DNA of 64,000 nucleotides from the NCBI RefSeq assembly GCF_000003815.2, contig NC_049986.1, positions 11,196,699 through 11,260,698 on the forward strand, written 5' to 3'. Below the pieces are notes generated by a model, which did no database searches, had not been told where the DNA came from, and saw only the letters and a program-made list of their open reading frames with translations. Both the position numbers and the translations under genes were made by a program. The first letter of the stretch is position 1, and every line of letters begins with the position of its first letter. This DNA is from Branchiostoma floridae (taxonomy: Eukaryota > Chordata > Leptocardii > Amphioxiformes > Branchiostomatidae). Shown piece by piece: positions 1 to 13,900 of this stretch.

Positions 1-1177
1 ATCCTGGGAGCGTGCCCAGAGGCAGGTGGGAAGGATCCTGGAGGAGATTGCCAGACTGCTGATGGGCTGCAAGAGCGTGGGTGAGTTATGGGTGGGGAAC
101 ATGGGTTGGTAACATGGGTGAGTTATGTCATGGGTGGGGAACATGGGTCAGTGTGTAACAATGTGGGTGAGTTACAATGTCATGGGTGGGGAACATGAGT
201 TGGTAACTTGGGTGGGTAATGTGTGTGGGGTGACTTCATGGTGAGTAATGTGGTTAAGTAGTAATGTGTGTGGGTAGCCTCATTAGTGAGTAAGTTATGT
301 GGTTATTTTCAAACATGATGGATAATCTCTTGTAACAAATTGTTATTGCAAGTCTGGAGAAAATTGTAGCCATAGTGCCTTATCTGTACAGAAATCTGAA
401 GAAAAACTTGAATTATTTCTCCTCTGTATGTCTTAGATGGAATGTACCACCAGTTCTATGGAGATGAGTTCCTGCGGCTGTTGTTGCTGCGGTTCGTGTT
501 CTGTTACTGCGTCTTCAGACTGCACAGGGCATTCAAGGTCAGTTTATATGTTGCCATATGTACATTCCTTCTTCTCTTACAAATTTTTAATAGATCTGTG
601 CAAAAAAGGTTGAATTCTATTACAACTTTCATCCTGCTATCTTCTCCACGTATAGCAAATCTGACGCTATCTGGCTTTTAGCTAGGATTTTATTGTAGGG
701 GATCCAAATTTCTTAGTGACTAAGATTCACCACGTGGGGAACACTATAGATGCAAGGTTTTATAGAAGTTTAAGTTAAAATGGTGCATTCTCAGGTATCC
801 TGAAGGGCAAATTACTGTCCTAGTGGTCTTCAACTGTGACCTAGTGGCATTGCTGGTCAATTTTTATGCTCATCAGAGGATCTGCTCCCGAGTGTAAGGG
901 CCTCTTCAGGGTGTCTAGAGCATCCACTTTCTTATTATTTTCAGAACAGTGTGTTAAATTGATGCCTGGCTATAAGCCTGGTTGCTACATGTGTTTTTGC
1001 CAAAGTAACTATTTTTTACATATTCCCCAGGGCCCAGCATACTACCCCCAGTGTCACCCCGAGCTGCCGAAGAACGAAGTTCTGGAGGCGCTGACCGTGC
1101 AGAAACAGCTGCTGGATCTGGCTTCCACCCTGGACATCAGAGCCATGTTCTACGAGATAGATGAGTCTCTAGAGTAA
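1..1177 (+). CDS. 3' end of an unrecognised protein-coding gene (last three exons)
   Basis: Three exons can be read in one frame: up to 80 (donor GTGAGT), 437-537 (acceptor TCTTAG, donor GTCAGT) and 1031-1177 (acceptor CCCCAG, stop TAA). Splice phases agree: the first exon leaves one base and the second supplies two. The visible product is about 110 residues. It holds an amphipathic stretch (RILEEIARLLMGC), then a hydrophobic Leu/Phe/Cys-rich segment in the middle exon (RLLLLRFVFCYCVFRLH) that could be a membrane segment or buried helix, then a charged tail ending EIDESLE. I do not recognise the family and assign no function. The 5' part lies left of the window. Confidence 0.75.
61..330. repeat. 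Degenerate minisatellite in an intron
   Basis: Intron sequence directly after the first donor consists of diverged repeats of the kind ATGGGTGGGGAACATGGGT and GTGGGTGAGTTATG. The unit length varies and the array decays towards 300. No coding potential is seen. Confidence 0.7.
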
Positions 1178-1255
1178 CAGTCTTATATGTGGTAACCAAT
1201 ATGTTTGACCTACTGTGTAGTGTATGAACTGTATGAACAAAAAGGTTTATCCTTG

Positions 1256-1340
1256 TCAAAAGTCAATCTTTTATTAGATAAAAAAAATCATTGATCCTTT
1301 CAACAGTCAATCTTTTATTAGATAAAAAAATCATTAATAC
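1256..1340. repeat. Tandem duplication of about 44 bp in the 3' flank
   Basis: The phrase AGTCAATCTTTTATTAGATA followed by an A-run and TCATT occurs twice in a row, with small differences in the A-run and at the unit end. It lies just past the stop at 1177, so it probably falls in the 3' untranslated region. Confidence 0.8.
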
Positions 1341-3520
1341 GTTGGGAGCAAAACTTTCTATAGAAAGATAAAGAGCTTCCACTAGTCAGTCAGAGACAGG
1401 TCAAAGAATTATGATTTTTTAATGCATTTGTGTAGCATGACAGTTGTTTTACCCATCTTGCCAGCAACAGTACATGACACTTAGTTTTGCTTGCCGATCT
1501 GGTATATGCACATGGACAGGTGCAATTAAAATTTGCATGGGAGTTTAGATTACCATCTATTACCATTGAGACAATAAAAGATATCTTTAGCATCTGAAGC
1601 TCCATTCATATAGGTACATGTAGATATGATTTTGTTCTAGTGGAATTGTTTGATCATCTCACATATAGGCCCACATCCTTAGCTGAATTCTGCACTAAAA
1701 GCATTCAAAATGTGCATGTACATCAATGAAGGGTCTCTTTTTTTCAGTTCCACCTCAGTTGTATAAGGTAGAAACAGATTTTTGTTATGGCAAACTTATT
1801 ACATGTAATAGAACTGTACTCTCTACATCAAGCCATTACCCATTTACCTCCTGGATGTGATAAAACTCAGAACTTCTAGATCACAGGTATGTGTAGTTCA
1901 GTAAGTAGACTTGTCCCATGAATGTTTAGGTAGCTAGTTACATGTACCAAGGAGTTTGTGATATTACAACAATAAGTAGATAGGAAAACGTCTGAAGTGT
2001 CCGCTGTAAGTATTTGCTGTTGATAAAAAGTATTTATTGTTGACGAATGTTAAAGTACTACTGTTGTACATATGGATATATCTCTATATATATTGCTGTG
2101 TTGCAAAGCCACATATTGCTGTGCCAAATGAACATTTGTTGCCAATGTCCTTCCTTTCAAGTTAATGTATGACAGATATCATCATGTAGAAACTGTCACA
2201 ATAGATGTGAGTTAGTAATGTGCTAGTATGCTAAAAAGCTTTTTGTAAACCTATGGTAGCTATCGTTGTTTCATATTAGCCAGATCATTCATAACAGTCT
2301 AGAGTGAAATTCAGAATCTTTGTAGGTGGTTTCAATGATTAAGCATTTATAACTCTGAATTCTTATGTAGGAATGTTAGTGTGTAGCACAGGTTATAGAT
2401 AAATAAATGAAAATAAAGTGAAAAACAAGTAATCAAAGTCATATAGACAGACTTCACCATATTGACAAGTCATCAACAATATTGACAGACTTAAACTGTC
2501 TGAACCAGTTTGTTTGAGTGAGTGTTTCTAACATTTACTGTTGGATATTACTGTCTTGTATGTCATTTTCATCCTGTCACAAGATGTAACAGTGATGCTG
2601 ATTGGACTATTCCCACCTAAATCAAAATGTAATACTAATAGCTATCCTTATTGTTAAATTCCCACCCATACCAAAATGAAACAACCAACCTGATTGAAGG
2701 ATTCCAAATGAAACTCATGCTTTTTAAGTTTTTGAAAGCCCTTGTGTACTCTGTTATAACAATTCTATGAAGTTTGGTTTAAAAAGGTATATATTTATAT
2801 ATTTGGATCCATTTATTTTCTATCATAAGTTTTATTAAAAACTTTAGGCTAATTTTACTCATACTTACTTGTTTATGTTTTCTTAAGAGGCATGTAAGTT
2901 GTACAATTCTATAATACTTTTTAATCATTGTTGGTTTGTATCTGTTCAACATTTGTATATTCATATTCGTTGTTGAATGTGATATATGTTTTTTTCTGCT
3001 TACCTGGCTATTTTCATGTATAATTTGTGTAACTTTCTTATTTCAAGTATGTTTACAGACAGGAATTACACTTCCAATTATATACTTTTAGTTACACATA
3101 GAGTATATTAAATGTGTCTTTATTCTGGCTATTGTAGATATAGCATTGGAGCTGTGTACATTTGTATGACAACAGTTTCAGTATTGTCTTGAAGCTTCAA
3201 TTACATGTATTTACATTGTTGTTGGATATTTTGTTGTACTTTGTTCATTTGTTATAATGCTTAACCAACCAGTCCACTTCTTTACCCTTTTGTACAATCT
3301 CTTTAGCTTGGGCTTTGATATTGTTCATTGAAATAAAACATCGAAATATTGAATAACCAACACTCAGGGATCTTTTAGATTGTAACCATATTAGCAATAT
3401 AGAAAATTAAGATATTCTATCTACTACACAGACTATATAGATGATCTTGGGTAATACATTTGTAGGTTCACACAACAAATCCTAATGTCTATATTGCCCC
3501 GAGGACGGTAGGAAACGACA
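1341..3520. other. AT-rich non-coding stretch, probable 3' UTR and intergenic DNA
   Basis: No spliceable coding exon is seen on either strand. An AATAAA hexamer near 3331 could be a distal poly(A) signal for the upstream gene, but nothing else supports it. Short ORFs here have no recognisable composition. Confidence 0.5.
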
Positions 3521-3528
3521 TGTATTCA

Positions 3529-4025
3529 CATACCCTGGGAGCCAGGCAGGACCGGGTAGCTAGCGAGTTTTGTTCAGGGATCCAAGGCAGTCAGCTAGCC
3601 CGCCGATCTCACATAAGCACTCCGGGGAGTTTAAGCCTGAAGGAGTTATAAAAGAACTCTGCTAACGCTTTACACTAATTCCACACACTGCCCCTTTCAC
3701 TTGTGGTACCCACAACCAAAAAGACAGATGGGTCAATTATGTTTATGTCATCTACAGCACTTGTTATCATAATCAATATGCATTAGTCATGCCAAACGGT
3801 GGGGACTTGCCAAGATATCTGTGAATACTACCCTGGGAGCCAGCCGGGATCGGACAGCTAGCGAGTTTTGTTCAGGGATCCAAGGCAGTTAGCCTGCCGA
3901 TCTCACATTAGCGCTCCGGGGAGTTTAAGCCTGAAGAAGTTATTAAAGGGCAGGTGGACTTCATCGGGCTTAAACTCCCCGGGGTGCTAATAGGAGATCG
4001 GTGGGCCTGACTGTCCGGACCACCG
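3529..4025. mobile_element. Two copies of a palindromic MITE family (TACCCTGG ends)
   Basis: One copy starts at 3531 and a second at 3829. Both begin TACCCTGGGAGCCAG and share GCTAGCGAGTTTTGTTCAGG, GCCGATCTCACAT and CTCCGGGGAGTTTAAGCCTG. The second copy folds back: 3895-3945 pairs with 3965-4010 (GGGCTTAAACTCCCCGG). A more complete member lies at 30288-30509. No ORF is present, so it is non-autonomous. Confidence 0.8.
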
Positions 4026-4815
4026 AATAAACTGTCCTAGGTTTGCTATCAAGTTGATGTCAAACATAGTTTCCCCTTCCAATATGAGATATTGATTTGT
4101 GGGTTGTTTATTTAACATCCTCGACAGAACGTAGAGGCTGATGTTGTAAAATATAGACTTGCATTTAAAGTATTTGTTGAGATAGGGCCCTGTTAATGAC
4201 CTGAAATTCCCATAATGAGAAGCTAATCATGAGAAGCTTGATGATCGCCTTGTCTGACCTGAAACATAATGACTTCAGCAATTATTTACTTGCACGCCAT
4301 TGATAGTAACCTCTGGCAGTTTTGTATTCGGCCTGGTCTCATATATCTTGTTTCAAATAGCACAATGTGGAACATCTGTATGCATAGGCATTCCAATAAT
4401 AAGAGTCACTAAACAAGTCTTTTACATTTTGTCTTATTCGTTTAATACACCAGTACATCCAGAAGGATTTTTTTTTCTCGATAAAACAGCGATTCTGTAA
4501 CGCCCATCTCTGTGCGGGTAAATTATGATGATAGGCAGCACCTGTGCCACGATATTCATTGGGGATGAGGAAGGTGGTTGTAAGAACAAGATAACACACA
4601 TTGTCAAGTAAACAATACATTATTGTTCTTTCGGGGGTATAAATATTTTATTGTTTCACAAAATAGATAACATAGATGAATGTGATGACTTATCAGATAT
4701 GTTAACCAATCCACACACCCTATAATTATATATACAGAATTCTACAGGAAAATTTCATCTAACGTTACATGTACAAGCTAGTAGACAAACAGGCTTTCAC
4801 AAAATAAGATTAAAC

Positions 4816-6520
4816 TTTTGATGTGGCAGCCCTTCAGAAAGAGACAATCACAGGGAATGTACACCTGAACACCGCTTTTGGCAAAGTGCTAAGGAAACGT
4901 CTCGTGTATGATCCACTAACCAATTGTTATATTCTTAAGATTGTCTTGAATATCATCATTCTTCATTTTAAATGGTCGTACTTTCGAACTTTAGGCCAAT
5001 TAAGGCTCCAAAATTCTAACCCCTTTGCGAGCCTTCCGCTATTTCCCCATTCTCGAAAAGATCTATATTTTGGCAATTTGGCGGTCGTTTAACAGTTTTC
5101 TGGCCGCGGTCGTGATCGGTACTGCAGATTAGGCTCTGATAGGGTATAACCTCCCAATTTGTAAATCTGTCAAAACGTACAACAGATCAAGCTCAAATTC
5201 AGCAAATGCCTTCCCTAACAGATCACGACACCATCACAAATATTTAGAATTAGATTTCAGACTTTTCAAAAACACCAGTTGACAATTTGTGGATGACTCA
5301 CGCGTAGCCATTTAACAAGGTGCCCGTCCGTCAAAGCGCCCCCTACATTAATGTACAGATTACCTTTTGTGCGTAATGAGTTCATTTAAGATATATATGG
5401 ACATCATCCGCCTTTCCATGACAATTTTGGCATTTCATTCAACTGTTTGTCCGCTTGTATGGGGTGATGGACTGTCAGAGAAGCCCGACCATCACTCAGA
5501 AAACATTACGATTTCACCCCGACATCTGCTCGGAGACCTGATCCGATTTCTCATGAGTCTTACAACTTTGGCCTTTTACTTTACTTTTCATCCTCTTATG
5601 TAACAAACATTTGGAAAACAAGCCGTCATTGATATAACAAAGAGATATACCTGCAAAAGGTATAGATTGGTAGACTGATTTTCTAAAAAAAATACTGTAC
5701 TGTGTGTCCAAGGAGCTCCTTGGTGTGTCTTAGCCTCTTTGCAACAATGCCATTTTTTAGATATCAAATATCAGACTGGCATGGTTTGCTGATGATACTG
5801 TTCTCAAATAAATCATTCATACCAGAAGGAAAGACATCGAACGTCCAACCTACAATTCCAGACTGCTAGGAAATTTCCAAAATGACAGCCAATGTTGAGT
5901 AAAAGGCTAGATTTGTCAGGAGAAAGCGGGTGATGTCTTCCTTTATACTTTATCGAACAAAAACATGATGTGTTTATGAATGTAGGCGGCGCTTCGAAAA
6001 ACGGCCACCATGTAACATGGGCTCCTTGCAAGGCGCATAGAAGTTTATAATTTTTATGTCAACTCGTGTACTTACAATTCTGACATCTCATTCTAGATGT
6101 AAGTGAGGACGTCTTGACCTGTTTGGAAAAGTATTCACGGGCTTTAGCCTAAAGTCGTATATATTTTCGCATTTTTACAAGTTGGAGGTTATACCCTTTG
6201 AGAGCCTAATCTGCAGTACCGCTCCCGNNNNNNNNNNNNNNNNNNNNNNNNNNNNNNNNNNNNNNNNNNNNNNNNNNNNNNNNNNNNNNNNNNNNNNNNN
6301 NNNNNNNNNNNNNNNNNNNNNNNNNNNNNNNNNNNNNNNNNNNNNNNNNNNNNNNNNNNNNNNNNNNNNNNNNNNNNNNNNNNNNNNNNNNNNNNNNNNN
6401 NNNNNNNNNNNNNNNNNNNNNNNNNNNNNNATATGACATGTCTCCTTTACACTGTTGAATAGAAGTGGTCGATTTTGCAAATTCTCTGTGATTGTCTCTT
6501 TCTGAACAATAGCCACATTC
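4816..6520. mobile_element. Long inverted-repeat element interrupted by the assembly gap
   Basis: CAGAAAGAGACAATCACAG at about 4836 recurs in reverse complement at about 6487-6505. GTACTGCAGATTAGGCTCT with GGGTATAACCTCC at 5119-5155 recurs inverted at 6184-6222. The arms therefore run about 4816-5175 and 6170-6520 around roughly 1 kb. The N run lies inside the right arm. No transposase ORF is seen, so this is a non-autonomous element or a large genomic palindrome. Confidence 0.7.
6228..6430. other. Assembly gap (203 Ns)
   Basis: Unknown bases. Any ORF reported across this stretch is an artefact. Confidence 0.99.
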
Positions 6521-7682
6521 GTTGAGATAAATATGTGACAGTGCTTTGTCTGTTGTCTATCGATCGATTCAATTTGGAATGCATGATAATATATGTGGAC
6601 TATCTAATGAATAACAGTGCAATATAACATCGGACGCTGGGAGGTGCTTCTTGATGGCTGGCCGCGAATTTCAAAATTATCCAAGATTTCTTTCAGGGGT
6701 TCCATTCTATAATACAAAATGATGAATTCCAGTTCAGATTTCATTCTGATTACCCTGATGATTATTTTCACATACATAGACACATACCTGGCGTTGAAAC
6801 TTTATCTTTCTGTACAGGTAATACTACCTAGCTACTTAATTCTTTTCCTGAGAGTCATATCCGATATCTGTTACATAACTTTGCTATGCTTCCAATTGTT
6901 ATCTGTTTTTGTCGAATATCAAAATCTCACTTATCATGTTTTCAGAATTGATACCGAGGATAATGAGAGTAAAGACTGCGACGCTGGAATGGCTTCACAA
7001 ATTTACGTCATCTTTAAGCAATTTATACAGTTTTCTTTACCCCGTTTGCCTCATTGCGAGGTTTACGTTGTTTATTACATAATTATACGAATGAAAAAGC
7101 TCAACACATAAAAGCAGGATAGATCCATCTGCATTGGAGGAGAGCAGGCCATTTATTTACACATGCGGCATGTAAAGTTAAGTTTGGTAAAAAAAAGAAT
7201 CTCACAATTTCTTACTTCGACAATTCTAGCAACAAAGACAACATCAACAAAACATGACAAGACAAAGTCCATTCATTAACTATTTTGGCTGCCATGAACT
7301 CTACCATGGAGAGCTAGTCGAAACATAAAAGAAAATTCACTGAAAATAGCGTCAACATTCTCTTTACCAAATCTAGCTAGTCTTTTGTCATGAAAGAGTT
7401 TTCACACTTTTCATCACCCCTTTCCAGAATTCCTACAAGTACATTTATCATCACAAAATCGCACACTGAAAAATAAAGCAAGCAAAAAAACTGAATAAAT
7501 CTTTGTACTTTGTACAATATATAGATTCACATATGTCATTTCACATGGTGACAACAAACATGTTATGTTGCATTGATAGGCAATTGATATGGACGTTTCC
7601 AAAGTTTCCGAGGTGGGAAAGGGGTTAAGAGAAAACAATTCTGTCAGAGGTCTTAACAAACAAAACCTGATAGTAGGATGGA
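6521..7682. other. Intergenic stretch with no supported gene
   Basis: The longest open frame (6719-7111, +, 130 codons) is rich in Ile, Leu and Tyr as expected for AT-rich DNA, and matches no family I know. No exon with good splice sites was found. Confidence 0.5.
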
Positions 7683-8040
7683 AGCCTGGTATCCATATCA
7701 TACTACAGCTAGCACCAGTCCGCTCATCTGATGACTTCTAGCTTGCCAAATCGCCCAGCACCCGGCCGTCATAATTTGGACGTCATTGATTATTCCGGGT
7801 ATTCTTTACTATAGAAGCAGTGAATCGGGGACGGAACTACTGTGTACATGTTCAATCCCTTTCATCATACCGTTGCGAAGACCGCGTAACCTGCAGCCAA
7901 TCAAAGCTCTCGCTCATAATTCTAGTCGAGTATCATACTGCCAAACGGTCTTGTATTTAACGGGTACCGGACTTTTTGGCTTGCAACCAATCAGAGGTCA
8001 GAGGAGCGACCCGGAGATAGAATAGTATGGATACCAGGCT
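7683..8040. mobile_element. MITE-like element with AGCCTGGTATCCATA termini
   Basis: AGCCTGGTATCCATATCATACTA at the left is mirrored by AGTATGGATACCAGGCT at the right end. The 358-bp body has no coding sequence. The termini resemble those of the elements at 12082 and 13605 (TAGCCTGGGTACC). I see no clear target duplication. Confidence 0.65.
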
Positions 8041-8395
8041 GACAAGGCCTTGCCTTCCCCTCAGACCATTATGTTGGAAAATGGCGCCCTTACAGTAATT
8101 CCTTTTCAAAAGTTGAAGGGTTACAATATGTTGGGATACAATATATTGAACGATGGTCCTCAAGAAAATGTTGCTTTGTGAGAATTCGAAGATCTTAACA
8201 TTCTAAGATTTAAATTTGCTCTGTTCTTTTGACATCAAGGAGCCTTCATCTTGATGATACATAAGCATCATCGGACAAGAAAATATATCATATTCATGTG
8301 AAGTTCGTATTGGATAGCAATCAACATAAACGAGAGATGGAGATGAAATTTGGCCCCTTTCAACTTTTGAAATGGAATCTCCGTGCAGACGACAT

Positions 8396-10824
8396 CTACC
8401 AGTCCAGACTGTTCCTCTCAAACTTGAACCTGGGGCTGTTCTGGCTGTAGAACTGGGAGTACCAGCGGCGGTGCCGGGAGATGCTGGAGTCTTCCCGCAC
8501 CAGCAGCGGTCTCGGCACGTAGCACTTGTTGTTCCAGATCATGATGTCTCTCTCCACCTGGGGACAAGTGGAAGAGAAATATATAGTTCTATATTTCCTG
8601 CGTAGATTTGGTATTTAAAAAAATTCAGTACCTTATTACCTTTCGATGAGAAAGTCGTTCACATCACGTAAGTCAAAACTATAGCTAGTCATACAATAAA
8701 ACGAGAACAGCGCATATTACTTCTGACCATTTCTGTCATCGCATCTTGATGTTAAAACAATTTCGCAAGCAAAAGTTTAATTTCCAGTAAGAAAAGACGT
8801 CTTGGGAAGTTGTTACCTGTACGGACTCTCCCCAGAGTAAGAACTTGGCGAGGCAGGTGGGCACCCACCGCCCGGTGTACACGCTGTGAGTCAGCCTCTG
8901 CAGCAGGGGTTCCACAGGTGTGATGGACTGCACCAGCATGAAGTTCCCAAATCCGGACTCCAGGAACAGGAACACGATACCAGGGCCGATCTGGGGAAGG
9001 ACAGACCGACTCTATAATGAAATGTGCGCCCCAAGCTTATGGCTCATTAACATCTCATTAAATGTACAACATGTACGCCCCAGAAGCCTGCAGCCTCAAA
9101 CGGACCATCGTATGGGCCTGATACGGGATAGTAGAATCTGGCATAAAATCTGGAAATTGGCCAGGGGAGTCGGTCCACGACAAAGTAACTCCACTAGTAG
9201 CAAACCTTCCCTGCATGGCAAATCATTGTCCCTATAATAGCCAGCGTAGTCAGTCTGGTAGAGACTAGCATCTTTAATTTGGCTGCCGTTTCGGTCTACA
9301 CACTAATCTCAGCAGGACCATTTGAGTTTCATGAATGCGCAAGTAAATGCGCAAGCAAACAATGCAAAAATAGCCCCTTATTGATAGATTTCAATATTCT
9401 TCAATCAGAGGTTTCGGTCGGGGTTATTTTTGTATGGCCATTTCTACGATTCTGTTTCCGTAGAGGGGGGAAATGAAAACCTCTGCTTTCAATATTCTAG
9501 ATACAAATATACAAAATCTGTAAAGTCAAGTTCAACTGTAGTCAACCCGAGTGTCACTCACCTGTCGGGCAGTGGCCTTGATGTCTGCGATGGAGATCCT
9601 ATGACCGAACAGGTACATCATGTGCTGTGTGAGCATGGTGCTGCTATGCGCGTCAGGTGCCGGGTCAGGCTGCCACTCCGCCCGCCACACGTGCTTAGCG
9701 AAGTCCCAGGAGGAGGAGTAGATACTGGAGAGGTCCACACCGGCGGCCACGATCGGTCCGTGCAGGTAGTTCAGGTGAGCGATGTCTGCCGCGTTCTCTG
9801 GAACCTCCTGGTTAACATTCAAGTTCAGCAGAATTTAACATACCTCGAGTTAGACTCTTCGATTTCCAAACTTAAACTTGGGTGGTAATAATGATTGAGT
9901 TACTATCAGAAAATTTTCGTGAATGACAACATCAAGTCTTCTTTGAATCACCTCAAAGGCTTGAAGTTCTGCATGCCTGACACGTGCACGTGAGACACAT
10001 GTATGATAGAACAGAGAGGGCAAGTAATACATATCAAATTACTATAGCATGTCATGTTTTTATTAGATTTTAATGAAATAGCGCATGGTTTAAATGGGAC
10101 ACGTCTGTCGTCAAAGCACCTTTTCGGCTTGATAAGCAAAGTATCTGTCGAACTAGCACTCGGTAATTTCAAAGGTGCTGATTTCTTCCGTTCAGCTCAC
10201 AACACATACACTGTGATAGAAAATGCGTTTAACAGTTTACGAGGCCTATTATGGTTCTAGATTTTAATGCAATAACGCATGCTCTAATTCAGGTACGTCT
10301 GTCTTCAAAGCAGGCTTGTCATAAGCAAAGTACATGTGCATGTCCAACTAGCATTCATCGGAAATGTCAATAGTCCCGATTTCTTCGTTCAGTTTACAAC
10401 ACACTGCGACAACATATTCCTTAAAGTTAAACAGTTTACGGTGTCTGTATTTACCTCGATATGTGCGTTGATGATGTGTTCGGTGGTGCCCCGACAGGTC
10501 CAGTCGCCGCTGGCTATCTCATCTATGATGGGCGGTGTCCAGGTGGGCTCTATCCCGTCACAGTGATACCAGATGTAGACACACCCATTCCTCTCCAGGC
10601 ACGGCCACGACTTCACTCGGGCGAAATCAGGAACTAATCAAGTACAAAGTAGTGTTGTTAGAAATGCTGGGTCACATCTGCGAACAGGGGCCCCACTGGG
10701 CTGTTTGCGAGGACAACAAACAAAAGTGTATAATGATCAAGAAATATACATAGCTTATGCTCATAACTATCTTTTAGGCGTTTTTGTTTTGTTTTACTTG
10801 TTTTGTGTTACTTTTTAATGTTTT

Positions 10825-10904
<80 letters not shown>

Positions 10905-13900
10905 CGCATCTTTTGTATCGCATATCGTGCTTTTCTTTTCCGCACTTCTTTCTTCTGACCTTCCTTCAATTTGGAAGCGTGACAGAAGCATTACGCTGAG
11001 AATGTAGTAATTATCGATTACCAATACGGGATTATCGTTGCGTATCGAATACAAGTATCACACTAGTATCGCACAAAGCAAGCGATGAAATAAACCGAAA
11101 TGATTTAGATGTAGAGTGTTAGCTGGGAGTCAGTGATCATGTGATTACATTATCTGGCCACAACGTTCCCAGATAAATGAGTTATTGGTCTGTCTATATC
11201 TGTAAAAAATCAAAGAGAATGGCGTAACCTGAAATAAGACAAAAAGGAAATTGGAGCAAATGAGATAAGGTATAAATGGAATCAACCTAATGAAATAAAG
11301 TAAAGTGAAGAAGATGAAACAGAATGAAACGAAATGGAAGAATATCCAAAGAAGGATGCGTGGCAGATGTACTTTAGATCCTCAACGGACTCCATAATCA
11401 ATGGACCAGTTACAAAGTTGTTCCAACACGAAGGAAGCACTCACCATGAATCTACACAGATGAGTTTTCATTCGAATAGTCAAGACCAGCTTTAATTCTT
11501 TTTTTCCGTCCCTCTCATTGTTTGGGAGTCAATGTTGTTGATTTTCATCAATTTTATGTACTGAAGTTCAGATTTTGGGAACGGATGGGGTGAAATTTTT
11601 GTTCGTTTCAACAAGCAAATTTCTGTCCCGGGACAGAGGAATGGATCCTGGAGACTGCCCTGGCACTCACTACCCACCTTTCTCGGCGTATGGGATGCCC
11701 ATACACTTGCCGTCCTCTCCCCTGAACTTCCAGCCGTGGAAGGGGCACTGTAGACAGTCTCCCACCACCGTGCCTCCCATGGACAGGTCCGCACCCAGGT
11801 GGGGACAGTAGGCATCCAGCACAGACACGCTCCCACCAGCACTCCGGAACACGGCAAGCTTCTCTCCTAGAAAAACGGGGTTTTGTTACGGTGGTACAAA
11901 GAATATTAAATGCCTTTGGTCCTTCCGGAACACAGCAGGTTTCTACGCCAGAAAAACGTGCTTTTGTTACCATGTTTCAATGAATAGGAAGGCAAGTAAA
12001 ATGTGTTTAATTGGTCCAAAAGGATTTATTTTTGTAGCCTCCGCTAGGCCTTCCTAATGGGATCTGGATAGTAGAATTCGGTAGCCTGGGTACCATACGG
12101 ATAGTAGTTCGCTCCTATGTTCGCTTCTGCTATCCACAGAGAAGCGACTGTATATAGTGTATAATGAACACCGGAGCGAACCACTTTCCGGATGGTACCC
12201 AGGCTAAGAATTCGGTAAATGTATGGTGAACAAGATATAAAAAACGGAAGTTCCGCTGCAGTGTCTTGGACAGCCGATAGGGGGCCCACAATAGAACTTG
12301 ACCTTCGTTTTCTTGCCACCAACCAAGTATCACGCACACACGTACACACACAGACACACGCACACGAGCAGACAGACCAAAAACAATGCCTCCATTTTTC
12401 ATGAAGGTAACAATGGTAACTGCGCTAGCAAATAAAACCCTATGGTGGCCAAATTCCTTCCAGTAAATCAGTCTTTCTTTAGCTACATAATATAACTTCA
12501 ACTTAAACGATTTCAGCTAGCGTTATTAGTCTGGTGGAGACTATTCTTACTCAGGGTATTATCTCATTATTTTTGTACAATGCACACATAAAGATATAGT
12601 GACAATTTGTCCCCATATCTTTATGTATGCAATGAAAAAAGAAGAAGTGTAATAAAATTGTAATTTCCATCGCTGTATCAACATCTCACGTGACAAGCCG
12701 ACTACCTTATGATGTAAGGTAGTCGGCGTCATTAGGGCAAAAGAAATTGCCACACCTCATTTGCAGAAGATCCTGTATCTATTTGTTTAGAACAAACCGT
12801 TGAAGACCACGCCCCCACCAATTGACTGTGATTTCAAAGTGCCCCTCCCACTATTCATTGTGCAGTGTGTAATTTGTGACACGGCCCCGCCCCGGGCCGG
12901 TTAATTGCTACTCTAAATGAAGATGTAATTGTAACTGCAGATTTAAATGCACTGTTAAGTTAAGTCCAGTGCATGAGGCAAGGTTGTCTTGGCGGATGCC
13001 TGCACTTTACCAGTAACAGCCTTTGTAAAAAAAACTTGTTAAAATACATTTCCTGACGCCCCTTGGGATTTTCAAATGGTACCGCCCTAGTAATTAGATT
13101 GTGTTGAGCAGATCAAGGGCTCAGCATTTGTTACTGAGTAATTCATGGCTTGTTTTCGGACGCATTGATCGCCGTTGAGCGTGCTGAATACACGTATGTT
13201 GACAGTAGTCCCAGTGACATGCCACACCCCAACGAAACTCAGAATGGCCGCTTCCGGAATCAACAAAGCGTGACTATTGGTCTGTTGGAAGTCTGTGTCG
13301 GTGCGACATTGGCATGACATGTCGGGACAATTGGGGTATTGCAGGTCTTACTTTGGCAACCCAAGCCAAACTGACTCATTTTTCTTTACACGTGCAACAG
13401 AGCGCTGAAAATGGATCACGCTGTGGTTAACCCTGCTCTTTGTTCTCAGTAGAAAGGGTTAACACGCTTTGTAGACACACTGTAGTGTGTGATGGGACAA
13501 TTCCGTTAGAAACATACGCCACCCCGCCCACCAACACACATACACACAAGCACACACTAATAATGCATATTCGAGAAATATAGAATGACTGTCCCTGTGT
13601 GGGTTAGCCTGGGTACCCAATCCTGAAGGTACTAAGTAGTTCGCTCTGACGTTTATCATACACTATAACGTTATACAGTCGCTTCTTTGCTGTTCCAGAG
13701 AGATTATAGGAGCGAACTAATAGTACTAACCGGATGGTACTAATGCTAAATATGGGTCGCCAAGCATTGACATGTAAGCTGTAACGCTACAATAAAAAGT
13801 TACACGATTACTTTACACCAATAGAGCATCAATGAACGCGGCCTGTGCGTTGATATATCTCGACAAAGAGCTGTAAAAACCGTGACTCAGAAATTCAAAC

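Noticed and set aside
1-1177. Assignment of the first gene to a named membrane-protein family
   Set aside because: The hydrophobic middle exon suggested one, but I could not recall a matching sequence well enough to support it.
6175-6516. Open frames across the N run
   Set aside because: Unknown bases hide any stops; no real coding evidence on either side.
6719-7111. 130-codon open frame
   Set aside because: Composition follows AT-rich DNA, no family resemblance, and no supporting splice or promoter signals.
9430-9888. 152-codon plus-strand open frame
   Set aside because: It is antisense to exon 4 of the Rieske oxygenase (9562-9807), whose minus-strand frame carries the iron-ligand motif and good splice sites.
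10784-11054. Open frames of Val/Cys or Thr/His repeats
   Set aside because: They are translations of the (GT)36 microsatellite.
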